Shown in pieces: positions 1 to 9,898 of a DNA stretch of 52,116 nt (the first letter of the stretch is position 1; each line of letters starts with the position of its first letter). The stretch is from a virus. The notes under the pieces are model-generated. The model saw nothing but the letters and a program-made list of their open reading frames with translations, searched no databases and was not told the origin of the DNA. Position numbers and translations under genes: made by a program. Where the stretch lies: positions 1 through 52,116 of IMG/VR virus record IMGVR_UViG_3300027704_000032; one strand, written 5' to 3'.

Positions 1-2211
1 GGCGTAACAGGTACAGGTGTTTTCCCTCAAGCCCCTGTGACAGGAAGCATGGCTACTGGCTTGCAGACTGCAGGTTTATCTGCTGTACCTGAAACAGTGC
101 AAGCTAGACCTGACTACACTGGCACAACTATGGCTAATCTAACATCACAGTCCCAACAGGGTTTTGGTGGTATGCGTACCTACGAAAATAAAGCTACTGG
201 TCAACAGATAATGATAACAGTAGATGCTTCAGGTAAGCCTATGACGTATGTACCCCCTGGATTTACGCTTAAGCAAGGCATGTACAAAGGTGGTGCTGTA
301 CAAGGCTATGCTGAAGGTGGTTCAACCGACAGGATGCTGGAAGCTAAGTTTCGCATTGCAGAAATGAATGGTTACTCTGGACCTAAAACTAATGCGTCTC
401 TTAATGCCTATGCAAATGCTAGCCCTGCTATGACTGCTAAATTTAATGCTATCGGTGCCTCTATGAATAAGGGTGGTATGGTTAAATTTTTTGATGAAGG
501 GGGTGTAGTTGATCATGCTCATCCTCATGACGGTTGGCAAAGTGCTACAGTTTCTGATGCAGATGCAGCAAATACCGCACAAGCAGATCAATTTCAAAGT
601 ATGCAACAAAACTTAGTTGCACAAACCATGCAACCTATGCAGTCTAATGTGGGTATGATACAACCTCAAGCTGCAGACTTTATAGGCTCTACTGCAGGTC
701 AAGCAACAGCTGTTGCACCTATGGCTCAAGTTGCGCAAGTGGGTAGTGTTCAGCAAGCACAGATGCCTATGATGACTCCCTCTGCTACATTTGATTCGTT
801 AGCGGTAGCCCCACAAGTAGCAGCTGAAACAGCTTCTATGCAGGCTGCTCAAGGTACAGTATCAGATCAAGCTCAGACCACAGCACAGCAACAACTTACA
901 TCCGGTGTCACTGGTATGTCTGCTGCTCAAGGTACAGCCACTATGGTTAATGCCCCTGCTGCACGTGAAATACAGTCAGGTGAGATTATCTCTGGTGTAG
1001 CTGATGCTGAGAAGGCTGCTACATTTAATGAGCAGATCCAAGCGGCTACTGCTACACCTTCTGCACAAGCTACTGTAGCAGGCCAACTAGAAGGTCTCAT
1101 GCAACAGTTTGAAGGTGGTGCAACACCTACATGGGCTGCTGGTTCCATGAGAGCAGCTACAGCTACGTTAGCTGCCAGAGGTCTTGGTGCTTCTAGCATG
1201 GCAGGGCAAGCAGTTATTCAAGCTACAATGGAAGCTGCAATTCCTATTGCTCAAATGGATGCACAAGTACAGGCACAATTTGAAGGTCAGAACTTGTCAA
1301 ACCGTCAAGCACGTGCTATGCTATCTGCACAACAACGTGCTCAGTTTCTTGGCATGGAGTTTGATCAAGCTTTCCAATCCCGTGTTGCTAACTCAGCACG
1401 TATTGGTGACATAGCTAATATGAACTTTACTGCAGAACAAAACGTTGCTCTTGAGAACTCTCGTGCTGCTAATACCATGAACCTTAACAACCTGTCTAAC
1501 AGTCAGGCTATGGTAATGGCTGAAGCTGCAGCTTTGTCTAACTTAGACATGGCTAATCTAAATAACCGGCAACAGTCTGCTGTACAAAATGCTCAGAACT
1601 TTATGCAGATGGACATGACTAACTTGTCCAACCTACAGCAAACTCAAATGTTTAGGGCACAACAAAACATTCAGTCTATGTTTACTGACCAAGCTGCAGA
1701 AAATGCTTCTAAACAATTTAATGCTGCTAGTGAGAACCAGACCAATCAGTTTTTTGCTAACCTATCTGGTCAGACTTCACAATTCAATGCTTCTCAGCAG
1801 AATGCAATGGATCAGTTCAACGTCAACTCAGTCAATGCTCTGCGTGAGTTTAACTCTGAGATCCAGCAACAGCGTGACTTGTTCAATGCACAGAATGGCC
1901 TTGTGATAGCACAGTCTAATGCCCAGTGGCGTCAGAACTTAGCTACACTTAACACAGCCGCTCAGAATGATAGTAACAGAGAATTTGCTGCCACTATGAA
2001 TGGTTTGACTGCTGGTAACTTAGAGCAGATATGGCAACGTGAACGAGACATTATGGACTACTCTTATAGAACTGCTAAAGACCAACAAGATCGTGCTCTT
2101 AGTATTGTACTTGCCGATAAAAAATATGAAGAGTATGCAAAGGTAAGGGCTGATGATGAGGAGACCAATATGTTCGAGTTTTTCACAACCAAAATCTTAG
2201 GTCTTAAGTAA
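1..2211 (+). CDS. Virion structural protein, 5'-truncated (3' part)
   Basis: The frame is open from base 1, with the first possible starts at GTG 37 and ATG 49, neither preceded by a good ribosome site, so the true start is probably outside the left edge. The product has Gly-Gly motifs near its beginning (KGGAVQGYAEGG, GGMVKFFDEGG), then a Gln/Ala/Thr-rich stretch, then about 300 residues rich in Asn, Gln and Ala that should be long alpha-helical or coiled coil. I recognise this composition from tail or internal virion proteins of marine podoviruses but know no biochemical function. It lies just before a lytic transglycosylase and two large ejected-type proteins. The partial gene at 51455-52116 is probably its 5' part. 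Function is inferred from context. Confidence 0.8.
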   Translation, partial: GVTGTGVFPQAPVTGSMATGLQTAGLSAVPETVQARPDYTGTTMANLTSQSQQGFGGMRTYENKATGQQIMITVDASGKPMTYVPPGFTLKQGMYKGGAVQGYAEGGSTDRMLEAKFRIAEMNGYSGPKTNASLNAYANASPAMTAKFNAIGASMNKGGMVKFFDEGGVVDHAHPHDGWQSATVSDADAANTAQADQFQSMQQNLVAQTMQPMQSNVGMIQPQAADFIGSTAGQATAVAPMAQVAQVGSVQQAQMPMMTPSATFDSLAVAPQVAAETASMQAAQGTVSDQAQTTAQQQLTSGVTGMSAAQGTATMVNAPAAREIQSGEIISGVADAEKAATFNEQIQAATATPSAQATVAGQLEGLMQQFEGGATPTWAAGSMRAATATLAARGLGASSMAGQAVIQATMEAAIPIAQMDAQVQAQFEGQNLSNRQARAMLSAQQRAQFLGMEFDQAFQSRVANSARIGDIANMNFTAEQNVALENSRAANTMNLNNLSNSQAMVMAEAAALSNLDMANLNNRQQSAVQNAQNFMQMDMTNLSNLQQTQMFRAQQNIQSMFTDQAAENASKQFNAASENQTNQFFANLSGQTSQFNASQQNAMDQFNVNSVNALREFNSEIQQQRDLFNAQNGLVIAQSNAQWRQNLATLNTAAQNDSNREFAATMNGLTAGNLEQIWQRERDIMDYSYRTAKDQQDRALSIVLADKKYEEYAKVRADDEETNMFEFFTTKILGLK

Positions 2212-2222
2212 GGAATAAAAAC

Positions 2223-3119
2223 GTGGCAGAGTACACAAAAATTTTAAATACCGCTAGGGAACAAGCAGATGCTAGACTAGCACCAGTAAGTAATAGTTCT
2301 TTTCAAAATACACTTGATGAGGCCGGGGATAGTAATCTACTTAGGCCAAGTAATCGTGGGTTGATGGCGGCTAAGGTACCTTCGGTTGCTTTTACTGGCA
2401 GAACTTCTATTGCTGACGAGGTTGAAGAAGATGACTTCTTAACCAGTTACTTTAATCGTCTACGTGAGCAGAACAAAACTACTAAAGCTGAGGTGCAAAA
2501 ATACTTTGATGATAACCCTGAAAGTATTGCTGTTGAGGGTAGGGAAGCAGAGTTTGTTGGGGGGTTTAACCTACCTAAAAATCTAGTTGGTAAAAGAGGG
2601 ACTGAGGATGTAGAAGTTGCAAGCCAATCTTACTTTAACTCCGACATACTAGATAGAAAATACGGCGGTAACTCTCGTGAAGCTGGTGATGTTTCTCTTG
2701 AGGTACAGCAAAGAGTTATTAAATCAATCATAAATGAGGGTTCTAGAGTAGGACTAAGTGACAAAGAAATTGCAATTGCTTTAGCAACAGCCAGGCATGA
2801 ATCAGGTTTTAATCCAGATGCATCTGCAAAGTCTAGTAGTGCAACAGGCATTGGGCAATTTATCAACGATACTGGGACTGCCTACGGAATTAAAGATACT
2901 AACCGTTGGGATATGGATACGCAAGTAGATGCTTTAGTAAATCACGTATATGATAATGCTAAGCTTGCCCGTAAGAAGGGTTATGGAGATGAGTACATCT
3001 ACGCTCTTCATCATGATGGCCCTGCTCTTGATAGAACTGGCTTAAGTAAATCAAAAGAACTTGTAATGCCATATGTAAGTGGGTACCTAAAATTAATTAA
3101 AGAGTTCAGAGGAAACTAG
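2223..3119 (+). CDS. Virion-associated lytic transglycosylase (SLT/GH23-like)
   Basis: A 298-residue protein with a C-terminal soluble lytic transglycosylase domain at about residues 165-290. The motif ARHESGFNP carries the predicted catalytic Glu193, and ATGIGQF is the matching second motif. Such enzymes cleave the glycan strand of peptidoglycan between MurNAc and GlcNAc. In podoviruses they are usually carried in the virion and open the wall for DNA entry, as the N-terminal domain of T7 gp16 does. The N-terminal 160 residues are unrecognised and may anchor it to the particle. It starts with GTG at 2223, with AAGGA eight bases upstream. It sits 11 bp after the preceding gene and is followed directly by the next internal-protein genes. 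Confidence 0.85.
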   Translation: MAEYTKILNTAREQADARLAPVSNSSFQNTLDEAGDSNLLRPSNRGLMAAKVPSVAFTGRTSIADEVEEDDFLTSYFNRLREQNKTTKAEVQKYFDDNPESIAVEGREAEFVGGFNLPKNLVGKRGTEDVEVASQSYFNSDILDRKYGGNSREAGDVSLEVQQRVIKSIINEGSRVGLSDKEIAIALATARHESGFNPDASAKSSSATGIGQFINDTGTAYGIKDTNRWDMDTQVDALVNHVYDNAKLARKKGYGDEYIYALHHDGPALDRTGLSKSKELVMPYVSGYLKLIKEFRGN

Positions 3120-3120
3120 T

Positions 3121-3678
3121 ATGTTTAACGCACCGATACCAGGACAGTCACTTACTTCTGAGCCTAGAAACTATCCTTGGGAAAACCCACCTGAGTTTCC
3201 TGATGCAGAAGGAGCACTGTTGTTCCACATGGACAGGCTAAAAAAGCCTGACATAATGGAAGCTGTTGCAGGACTTCTAACCCTAGGTCTCGATGTTGTA
3301 ACTCTTACAGAAGGTATCTTGAGAGGTGGTGTTGCTGATGGTCGTCACAGTATAGATATATCTATGTTAATTGGGCCTATTGTACACGAGTATATTGTAG
3401 GGGTAGCGGACGCTGCTGGGATTGATTATGACGAGGGTCTTGAAGAAGAAGAGATGGATCTAGAAAGAGTTAAGTACTCAGTCAGATCTAAAGAGGCCAA
3501 GAAGATCTTGGAAGAGATTAAGTCTGATGAAGATATAGATTTAGGTGATATGGAATCTGACATGCCAGAAGGAATGGACATGCAAGAGGATACTGCGGAT
3601 ATTCTTGAAGAAGAACTTGAAGATATGGTAGTAGAAGAAGAGAAGCCGATGGGCTTAATGTCTAGGGGGACTGTCTAA
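3121..3678 (+). CDS. Conserved acidic virion protein, function unknown
   Basis: A 185-residue protein starting two bases after the preceding stop. The N-terminal half has a Pro-rich opening (PGQSLTSEPRNYPWE) and a hydrophobic segment around residues 45-75. The C-terminal third is strongly acidic, with Glu/Asp/Met runs. I recognise the N-terminal pattern from tail or internal virion loci of several marine phages, but no function is known to me. Its place between the transglycosylase and two large internal-protein genes suggests an ejected or internal head protein. Confidence 0.75.
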   Translation: MFNAPIPGQSLTSEPRNYPWENPPEFPDAEGALLFHMDRLKKPDIMEAVAGLLTLGLDVVTLTEGILRGGVADGRHSIDISMLIGPIVHEYIVGVADAAGIDYDEGLEEEEMDLERVKYSVRSKEAKKILEEIKSDEDIDLGDMESDMPEGMDMQEDTADILEEELEDMVVEEEKPMGLMSRGTV

Positions 3679-4748
3679 TGGGTATGTGGAAGGGTATAAA
3701 TCAGGGTAATAAAGCATATGAAGCTAATCTGTTAGCCGAAAAGAACATACAACTTTCTGAAGATGAACTTGATATCCGCAGGAGAAATTCTGACAGAGCT
3801 GATAAAAAGTTTGAATCAGAGGAGACTATGAGACAAGTAGAGATGGCTACACTTATTAGGAATAATTTAGGTGGCTCATTTTCCCCTGTAAAAACAAGCT
3901 CTGGAGGTGGTTCCTCAACTAAGGTTTCGGAGACAGAGCTTAAAAAAAATATGGCAGTATTAACTACAAGATTTCAAATTCCAGCAGCAGAAGTGCAAGA
4001 TCTGCATGCAAAAGGTGGTGCTTCCGCTGTTGTTGAGTTAGTTAAAATAGGTAATACATACTCTAATAAGTTTAAGACAGGTGAATATCTTGGAGAAGCC
4101 CCAAACATTGTTATAGGTCAAATGTTATCCGATGCAATCTTTACACAGTCTGAAGAAGTAGCATATGATTGGAACAAGATTAATGAGCAGGTTGGTTTTG
4201 AGGTTAATGAGACTATTAGAACTATGGTAGGTTCAGGGTATGTGATACCAGGTACAGCTTCTTTTGAAGCTCCTGCTTTAATAGAGAAACCTACTTTAGC
4301 TGAACTTGATGCGGCAGATAAACGAGGGGTAGTTAATGTTGAAGCTCAGTCTCGTGCTGATGCTAAAGCTATTAATGGTAGGTTGAATGCAATACGTACT
4401 AGGCAACAGTCTTCGGAACTTAGTTCAATAGAAAACTTAGAGCTTCAATGGTTAGTAGAACGGCAGGGACAAATTTCGTCTGCTCAAGAATCTTTTAAAG
4501 ATGACTTGTTTACTCCACTAATTGAGTTGTATGGATCTTCCTATTTAGAAACTGTAACTGAATTTTATCCTAAGTTACAGAATGCACCGTTAAACCCAGC
4601 ATTTAAACTGGCCTCTCAACAACCAGTTGATGTTCAAAGCGAAGAACTTTATGTACAACTGTACCGATCAGGTATAATTAAAAATGGTCAGGTAGTACAG
4701 TATATAAATTCTGCCGGGGAAGTAGTTGAAGAAATTGTAGGTCAGTAA
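3678..4748 (+). CDS. Putative internal virion protein
   Basis: A 356-residue protein whose start overlaps the previous stop by one base (TAATG), which suggests translational coupling. The first 70 residues are charged and predicted helical (ERR/DRADKKFESEE type), followed by a short Gly/Ser-rich linker and a mixed helical remainder. There is no enzymatic motif. Position and composition suggest a DNA-ejection or internal core protein comparable in place to T7 gp15. I do not recognise the family with confidence. Confidence 0.7.
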   Translation: MGMWKGINQGNKAYEANLLAEKNIQLSEDELDIRRRNSDRADKKFESEETMRQVEMATLIRNNLGGSFSPVKTSSGGGSSTKVSETELKKNMAVLTTRFQIPAAEVQDLHAKGGASAVVELVKIGNTYSNKFKTGEYLGEAPNIVIGQMLSDAIFTQSEEVAYDWNKINEQVGFEVNETIRTMVGSGYVIPGTASFEAPALIEKPTLAELDAADKRGVVNVEAQSRADAKAINGRLNAIRTRQQSSELSSIENLELQWLVERQGQISSAQESFKDDLFTPLIELYGSSYLETVTEFYPKLQNAPLNPAFKLASQQPVDVQSEELYVQLYRSGIIKNGQVVQYINSAGEVVEEIVGQ

Positions 4749-7700
4749 TGAGCAATATAAATAATCTTCTAGAGAAGTACGAGGAGACACCTCAAGAAGA
4801 CGAGGCGTCTGTATTGGATACTGTGCCTGAAGTTCAAACTCAGGGCAGTAATATTCAAGATTTAAGTACCCGTTATCCAGATCAATCTGAAGTAGATACA
4901 AGTACCTCAAACATAGAAAAATTAGTGGGAAAAACTACAAACAATAGTAGGACACTACCATCTGAACAACTAGGTTTTGTAGACTTAGATTCTGTGTTCG
5001 AAGAGTACGGTCGTAAACTAATTAAAGAAGACTTCCTAGAAGATGATCGTCTGATGGATGTGGTGTACCAAAGTCTTGAAGCTAGGTATCAACCTGCTGG
5101 TGTCATAGGTACTACCTACCGTGGTGTCTCTGGCCTAGCTGGTGGTGATACTGGTGGCGGTGCTTTTGGCCCTCGTGACTATAGAACTATGGATAAAGAA
5201 GATGCCTTTGAGATATGGCAGAACTATCAGCGTTCATTTACTGGTGGTCAGAGTATTACGACAGCTAATGAAATAGCTATGAGTCTATCTGCAGATGACA
5301 GTGTACGTAATAAACTAGGTGCAGGGTACTTACTTTTTGATCAGATGGACAATGCGTTTACTGGTGAAGGCTCATGGGCTGAAATGGGTGATGCCACTTG
5401 GGACTATACTAAGGCAGCTATATATGATCCTACTACACTGTTGTCGTTTGGCTTAGGTAAAGTCCTTACCTTTGGTGCTACTAAAGCATCAACTGCAGCA
5501 GTTAGACTAACAATGATTAAAGGTTTTCAAGCCTACGTTAAGAATGGTATGTCAAAGACAGCTGCACGTCAGGCTGTAGGCAAAGTAGTAGCTAAAGTTG
5601 CTCCAGTTGTAGCAGCTGAGGCTATAATTAATGTGGGTGTAGATGCTGCATATCAAATGCAACTCATGGGTACAGGTGCTCAAGAAGAATTTAGTGGGTC
5701 ACAGTCAGCAATGGTTGCAGCAGGTTCTATCCTTATGCCAGCAGTATTGTTTGGAACCAGTGGTGCAGTGAGTGGACTTAGAAGGTCCGACTTCCTAAAG
5801 GATAGTTGGATAGGCTCTAAAGAATTAGATGTTGCAGCACTGAAGATGGATGCAAAAACTGCAATGGCAGAGTCAAGGAAGCGTATAAAGAACAAACAAC
5901 TTATAGATACTGTTGATGAAAACTTTGGAAGAATCTCAGGTGGTGACGCTGGCTTCATGGCTTGGGAAACTATTAAAGTTAAAGCCAAATCTGCAATTGC
6001 TAGGAAGCAAGAGATAGATACTGACACAGAAACAATGAATATTTTTATGTCTAATTTTTGGCAAGGAGCTAAAGATGGTAGCACAAAGGGTTACTATGCA
6101 GCACTTAGAGAAGCTGGTTTTAGGGCAACCCCCGCCATGATAGATGAATATAAAATTACAGGTACTTTTGCTCAAACTATTATGTTTTTAAAACCAAGTA
6201 CAGTAAAAAATATAATGACTACTTTTGAAAAAGAAACGGGAAGAAAGCTTAACATCAAAAAGACACCAGCAGGTCTGAGAGATCATATGATCAAACAAGC
6301 TTCTGATGCTGGTGGGACATTGAAGCTTTCTTCTCAGTTGTCTCGCCTAGAAAAATTAAGAGGTGCAGAACTTACCACTGCACTTAAGAATATGGGTACG
6401 GGTAAGATGCCCAGCGATCCAAAGAAGTTGCAGTTTGCATTGTCTGTTTATAAAAGACTTATTACCTCACACCTATCTACTACAGGTGCTAACGTAAAAG
6501 GTTTTGCTCAACTAGTGTCCCTTAACACAGCGGCTGATCTATTTACCTCTGCAATTGACTACACTATAGCTGGGGGAGCAAAGTTAGCTGGCAAAACTGA
6601 TGTTGCAAAAATATACTCTGACCGAGGCTATGGTTCTTTTCTTGGTGCTCTTCGTAGAGGTGCCTCAGTATTGTCACCTGAGTTAGATTATAAGTTTGGT
6701 CAACAAATACTAGAGTTAAACCCTAAGACAGCTGAAACTCTTTTCAGAGATGTAAGTGGTGATGGTGGTGTTAGAGATGCCCTTGAGCACTTCAATCTAG
6801 ATCCTAAGGGTAAGGTAGACTCTGAAGGTAAACTAATAAATAAAGATGCGACACTAGACCCCAACAGTTTAACATACCTCACAGCTAAGGGTATGGATTC
6901 AGTGACCAAAGGTGCTCAGACAGTTACACTGGTTAGAATGCAGGACGAGATTACTAAGACTTGGGCTTTTGGTACTAACGTAAATCAATACATCATGCGT
7001 GAGTATGGTACCACACCTCAAAAATTCTTTGCTAAAAGTGATGCAGCACTTGAGATGGCATCCGATAGATTTCAAAAGAACGTACTTGAAAAAGCTGCCT
7101 TCCGTACTATGAGGGAGACTGCTTCTGTAAACTGGTCTACACTGCCAGCTAACAATGTATTTAGATCGGCAGCAAGATTCATTGAACAGATAACTAACAA
7201 AACTCCTATTGGTTTTATCGTACCCTTCGGTAGCTTTTTGAATACAACCATAGCTACAATGGGTGACCTATCTGGATTCAATGCTATAAGATTTAGTCTC
7301 GAAAAAATGACAGGTAAGAAACACGACTTTGCAACTCAAGAGGGTGCTGAAGCTTTTGGTCGTATGGCCGCTGGCTGGTCTGCTGTAGGCCTTGGTACCT
7401 ACGCTGCAGGTGGTGCAATAGATAGGGTAAAGGAAGGTCTAGCATGGAACCAAGAGAGAAATTCCGATGGTTCTATAGGAGATGTAACATTTGACTGGCC
7501 CTACTCTACTATTAGAGTTGTTGAACAAATGCTTGCACATTCTACTAAAGGTAACCCCAATCCATTTGAGGGTCTTAAGGATATCTCTTTTAAAGAAATA
7601 CCTGATGATCTATGGGCGGAACTTAGGAACCAACTAGGTGGTCAATCAGTACGTGATTTAAAAGATTTTGAGAGGAGTCTTTTAGAATACGGTAATAATT

Positions 7701-8515
7701 TATTAGAGCTTAAAGAGTCTGAACTTATTACTGGAGAGTTTGCGGGACCATTACTTAGTACTGTTGTCGAAACATTGGAAGACTTAATTCTCCCACCTGC
7801 CGGTAGAGTAGTTCAAGGTATGTCTCGACCACTCGATCCAGTGAATCAAGTTTGGGGTTTAGTATCAGACAAGAACATGACACCTGACCTAAGACAAGGG
7901 CCTGAGAAATACAATCAGGCAATAAAGTATGTCAATAATCTTTTTGATAGTTTAGGTCTACCTTCCTCGACTGACCTACCTAGAAGAGCTATGCCTACCC
8001 GTGGTACAAATCTCAAGGTAGATCCAGGTAAACAAATACTTGGTGTTCGTGGATCTCGTGAGCCTAACCTAATAGAGACTATGCTGAATGCATCTGGTAT
8101 GTCATCTTGGAAAGCTATTAAGTTTGATGGGCCAGCTGAGGTTAAAAACTATATGGATGGTATGGTAGCACCATACTTAGAATCTTCTGCAAGAAGATAC
8201 TTGAAAAAAAATCCAGAGTTCTTTAAGATGAATCAGGCAGACAAAGAAAAAATAGTTAAGTCTCTTATCGAAGAAGCCAAGGGTAATGTACTAAAGACAA
8301 TGCAGTCAGGGCCAATACCACGTAGTTTAGAAATGGTCAGGGTCTTGTCTGGTAAAAATAAAGATGAAGTTAAAAATGTTATGAAGTTCCTTGGCATTGA
8401 GGGCGAGCTAGAAGACCTATTAAAAAAGGAGGATGCACTAAGCACCCTCCAGAAAATTGATATGTTAGTAAAGAACTACGACAAGATCTTCCACGGTGAC
8501 CTTAAGATAGACTAA
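4748..8515 (+). CDS. Large internal virion (DNA-ejection) protein
   Basis: A 1255-residue protein coupled to the upstream gene by a one-base TAATG overlap. Hydrophobic or amphipathic helical stretches occur around residues 220-340 (Ala/Val-rich, near LTFGATKASTAAVRLTM) and again near residues 830-900. This is typical of large ejected proteins that cross the envelope with phage DNA, such as T7 gp16, though no transglycosylase motif is seen here because that activity is in the separate gene at 2223-3119. It is the last gene of the plus-strand arm. Its stop codon overlaps the stop of the convergent 77-residue gene, and its 3' end contains the opposite-strand terminator. Confidence 0.75.
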   Translation: MSNINNLLEKYEETPQEDEASVLDTVPEVQTQGSNIQDLSTRYPDQSEVDTSTSNIEKLVGKTTNNSRTLPSEQLGFVDLDSVFEEYGRKLIKEDFLEDDRLMDVVYQSLEARYQPAGVIGTTYRGVSGLAGGDTGGGAFGPRDYRTMDKEDAFEIWQNYQRSFTGGQSITTANEIAMSLSADDSVRNKLGAGYLLFDQMDNAFTGEGSWAEMGDATWDYTKAAIYDPTTLLSFGLGKVLTFGATKASTAAVRLTMIKGFQAYVKNGMSKTAARQAVGKVVAKVAPVVAAEAIINVGVDAAYQMQLMGTGAQEEFSGSQSAMVAAGSILMPAVLFGTSGAVSGLRRSDFLKDSWIGSKELDVAALKMDAKTAMAESRKRIKNKQLIDTVDENFGRISGGDAGFMAWETIKVKAKSAIARKQEIDTDTETMNIFMSNFWQGAKDGSTKGYYAALREAGFRATPAMIDEYKITGTFAQTIMFLKPSTVKNIMTTFEKETGRKLNIKKTPAGLRDHMIKQASDAGGTLKLSSQLSRLEKLRGAELTTALKNMGTGKMPSDPKKLQFALSVYKRLITSHLSTTGANVKGFAQLVSLNTAADLFTSAIDYTIAGGAKLAGKTDVAKIYSDRGYGSFLGALRRGASVLSPELDYKFGQQILELNPKTAETLFRDVSGDGGVRDALEHFNLDPKGKVDSEGKLINKDATLDPNSLTYLTAKGMDSVTKGAQTVTLVRMQDEITKTWAFGTNVNQYIMREYGTTPQKFFAKSDAALEMASDRFQKNVLEKAAFRTMRETASVNWSTLPANNVFRSAARFIEQITNKTPIGFIVPFGSFLNTTIATMGDLSGFNAIRFSLEKMTGKKHDFATQEGAEAFGRMAAGWSAVGLGTYAAGGAIDRVKEGLAWNQERNSDGSIGDVTFDWPYSTIRVVEQMLAHSTKGNPNPFEGLKDISFKEIPDDLWAELRNQLGGQSVRDLKDFERSLLEYGNNLLELKESELITGEFAGPLLSTVVETLEDLILPPAGRVVQGMSRPLDPVNQVWGLVSDKNMTPDLRQGPEKYNQAIKYVNNLFDSLGLPSSTDLPRRAMPTRGTNLKVDPGKQILGVRGSREPNLIETMLNASGMSSWKAIKFDGPAEVKNYMDGMVAPYLESSARRYLKKNPEFFKMNQADKEKIVKSLIEEAKGNVLKTMQSGPIPRSLEMVRVLSGKNKDEVKNVMKFLGIEGELEDLLKKEDALSTLQKIDMLVKNYDKIFHGDLKID
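8422..8450 (-). terminator. Intrinsic terminator of the minus-strand arm
   Basis: Read on the minus strand, GGAGGGTGC, loop TTAGT and GCATCCTCC form a nine-position stem with one mismatch (hairpin 8428-8450), followed at once by six T (8427-8422). This is the standard form of a factor-independent terminator for transcripts that run through the 77-residue gene. It lies inside the coding region of the convergent 1255-residue gene. Confidence 0.75.
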
Positions 8516-8745
8516 TCATCATCTAACATATGGTCCGCCCAATCATAGGCTTCTCGTTTGACATCATCAACACGAACAGACCCCTGTCTACCAGATAGTA
8601 ACCCCGCAAGAGCTTGTCCTGCAAGGTACAGTCTGGCGGTCAGGGGTTTATCTTTTAGTGCCTTCGCATCCCTGAAGTCCCTCGCTTCTTCTAGCAAGGT
8701 GTTCTTTTTCTTAGGTCTACCTACAGGCTTACCAGTACTACTCAT
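8512..8745 (-). CDS. Small protein with AT-hook-like N-terminus
   Basis: A 77-residue protein, last gene of the minus-strand arm. The N-terminus KPVGRPKKKN resembles an AT-hook, a short GRP-centred motif that binds the minor groove of AT-rich DNA; the rest is helical and charged and ends in Asp. It has a strong AAGGAGG ribosome site. Its ATG overlaps the phoH stop (ATGA), and its stop overlaps that of the convergent gene. DNA binding is an inference from the short motif only. Confidence 0.7.
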   Translation of the reverse strand: MSSTGKPVGRPKKKNTLLEEARDFRDAKALKDKPLTARLYLAGQALAGLLSGRQGSVRVDDVKREAYDWADHMLDDD

Positions 8746-9455
8746 ATCCCCTCCTTTAAGAATACCTTAACCCACTGTGCACAGATATCACTACGTACAA
8801 TGTCATCAATACCGAACTCAATGACAGGCACAGGCATCATGTGTTTCTTTGCCAGATGAATAACCTTAGAGAGACCGTCACCACTAGGCAGGTCACTCTG
8901 TTGTACATCACCATTCAATACAATTTTACTACCCTCACCTACCCTAGTCAACAACATCTTTAACTCATGGGTTGTTATGTTCTGTGTTTCATCTACAATA
9001 ATAAAGGAATTATCAAAGCTACGTCCACGCATAAGAGCCAGAGGTGCCATCTCGATGTTGCCATTTTTAATTCCTGTCTCTACTGCACCCTTACCAAGGT
9101 GTTTGATCAACACGTCCAGCACTGGTAAGGCCCAAGGGTATGTCTTCTCTTCAAGTGTACCTGGAAGATACCCGATGTCTTTACCCACTGTAATGTGAGG
9201 CCTGGTGATGACAATCTTATCAATCTCTTTGGTAATGTAGAGATCAGCTGCAAAGGTAGCAGTAACATAAGTCTTACCAGTACCAGCAGGGCCTAGGATA
9301 AAGACTTGATTGCCACCACTCAAGGCAGCTATCAGCTTACCCTGAGTGATTGTCTTGGGTACAAGACCGGAAGTTTCCTTCTTGCTTGCACCCTTGTAGT
9401 TTGTTTTTCGTCGTGACCTTACCTGCTTCTTAGGTGGTTCAAGAGAATCAATCAT
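8742..9455 (-). CDS. phoH: PhoH-like P-loop ATPase
   Basis: A 237-residue protein with Walker A GPAGTGKT at residues 55-62 and Walker B FIIVDETQN near residue 152, the PhoH pattern. Residues 1-30 are basic and variable. PhoH-like proteins are common in marine phages. They are named for phosphate-starvation induction in E. coli and are thought to act on RNA, but their role in infection is not settled. Start and stop both overlap the neighbouring genes by four bases (ATGA), so it is part of a tightly coupled cluster downstream of RNR and glutaredoxin. Confidence 0.93.
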   Translation of the reverse strand: MIDSLEPPKKQVRSRRKTNYKGASKKETSGLVPKTITQGKLIAALSGGNQVFILGPAGTGKTYVTATFAADLYITKEIDKIVITRPHITVGKDIGYLPGTLEEKTYPWALPVLDVLIKHLGKGAVETGIKNGNIEMAPLALMRGRSFDNSFIIVDETQNITTHELKMLLTRVGEGSKIVLNGDVQQSDLPSGDGLSKVIHLAKKHMMPVPVIEFGIDDIVRSDICAQWVKVFLKEGI

Positions 9456-9898
9456 AGTTTAACCAACTCTGCCTTTGTGTAAGGGATGTGGAAGAATAAC
9501 TCACCGGGCTTGATGTACCTACCCTTAGCTTCCTTCAAGCTTTCTTTGGTAAGTAGTGTGTCCTTGATACGCCAAGCCTGCTTGAAATCTTTACGGAAGA
9601 CATAGAAGTTTAGTACCCCATTGTCACCATCATACTTATCAAGTAGTCTTTGCTTACGTTCTGGAATACGGATCTCATCCCAATGGGCAGGCCAATCACC
9701 ATCCCATGCAACCTTTACCTCAGCTTCGTTAAGAAATGTAAGGCCATGCTTTTGTGATACGACATCAACGAAGTAGTTCTCCTCTGTAGTTACGATGACA
9801 TGGTCTTTAGATTCTAAGTGAGAGACCAGTGCATCTTTTGCTTGTTTATCGTAGGCTTCATATAAGGCTCGGTTAAAACTCTTTCGTACTGGTTTCAT
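9452..9898 (-). CDS. Possible PD-(D/E)XK-type nuclease, conserved hypothetical
   Basis: A 148-residue protein starting at ATG 9898, with AAGGA eight bases upstream (a TTG one codon earlier is less likely). The stretch VDVVSQKHGLTFLNEAEVK contains an Asp followed by an E-V-K triad, the spacing seen in PD-(D/E)XK nucleases. A second conserved-looking block is WDEIRIPERKQRLL. The gene overlaps the glutaredoxin gene by 26 bases. The nuclease idea rests on the motif alone; the protein could equally be a structural relative without activity. Confidence 0.6.
   Translation of the reverse strand: MKPVRKSFNRALYEAYDKQAKDALVSHLESKDHVIVTTEENYFVDVVSQKHGLTFLNEAEVKVAWDGDWPAHWDEIRIPERKQRLLDKYDGDNGVLNFYVFRKDFKQAWRIKDTLLTKESLKEAKGRYIKPGELFFHIPYTKAELVKL

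Noticed and set aside
8581-8660. Plus-strand terminator formed by CCCCTG...CAGGGG followed by TTTATCTTTT
   Set aside because: The six-base arms are about 55 bases apart inside the 77-residue gene; too weak to support.
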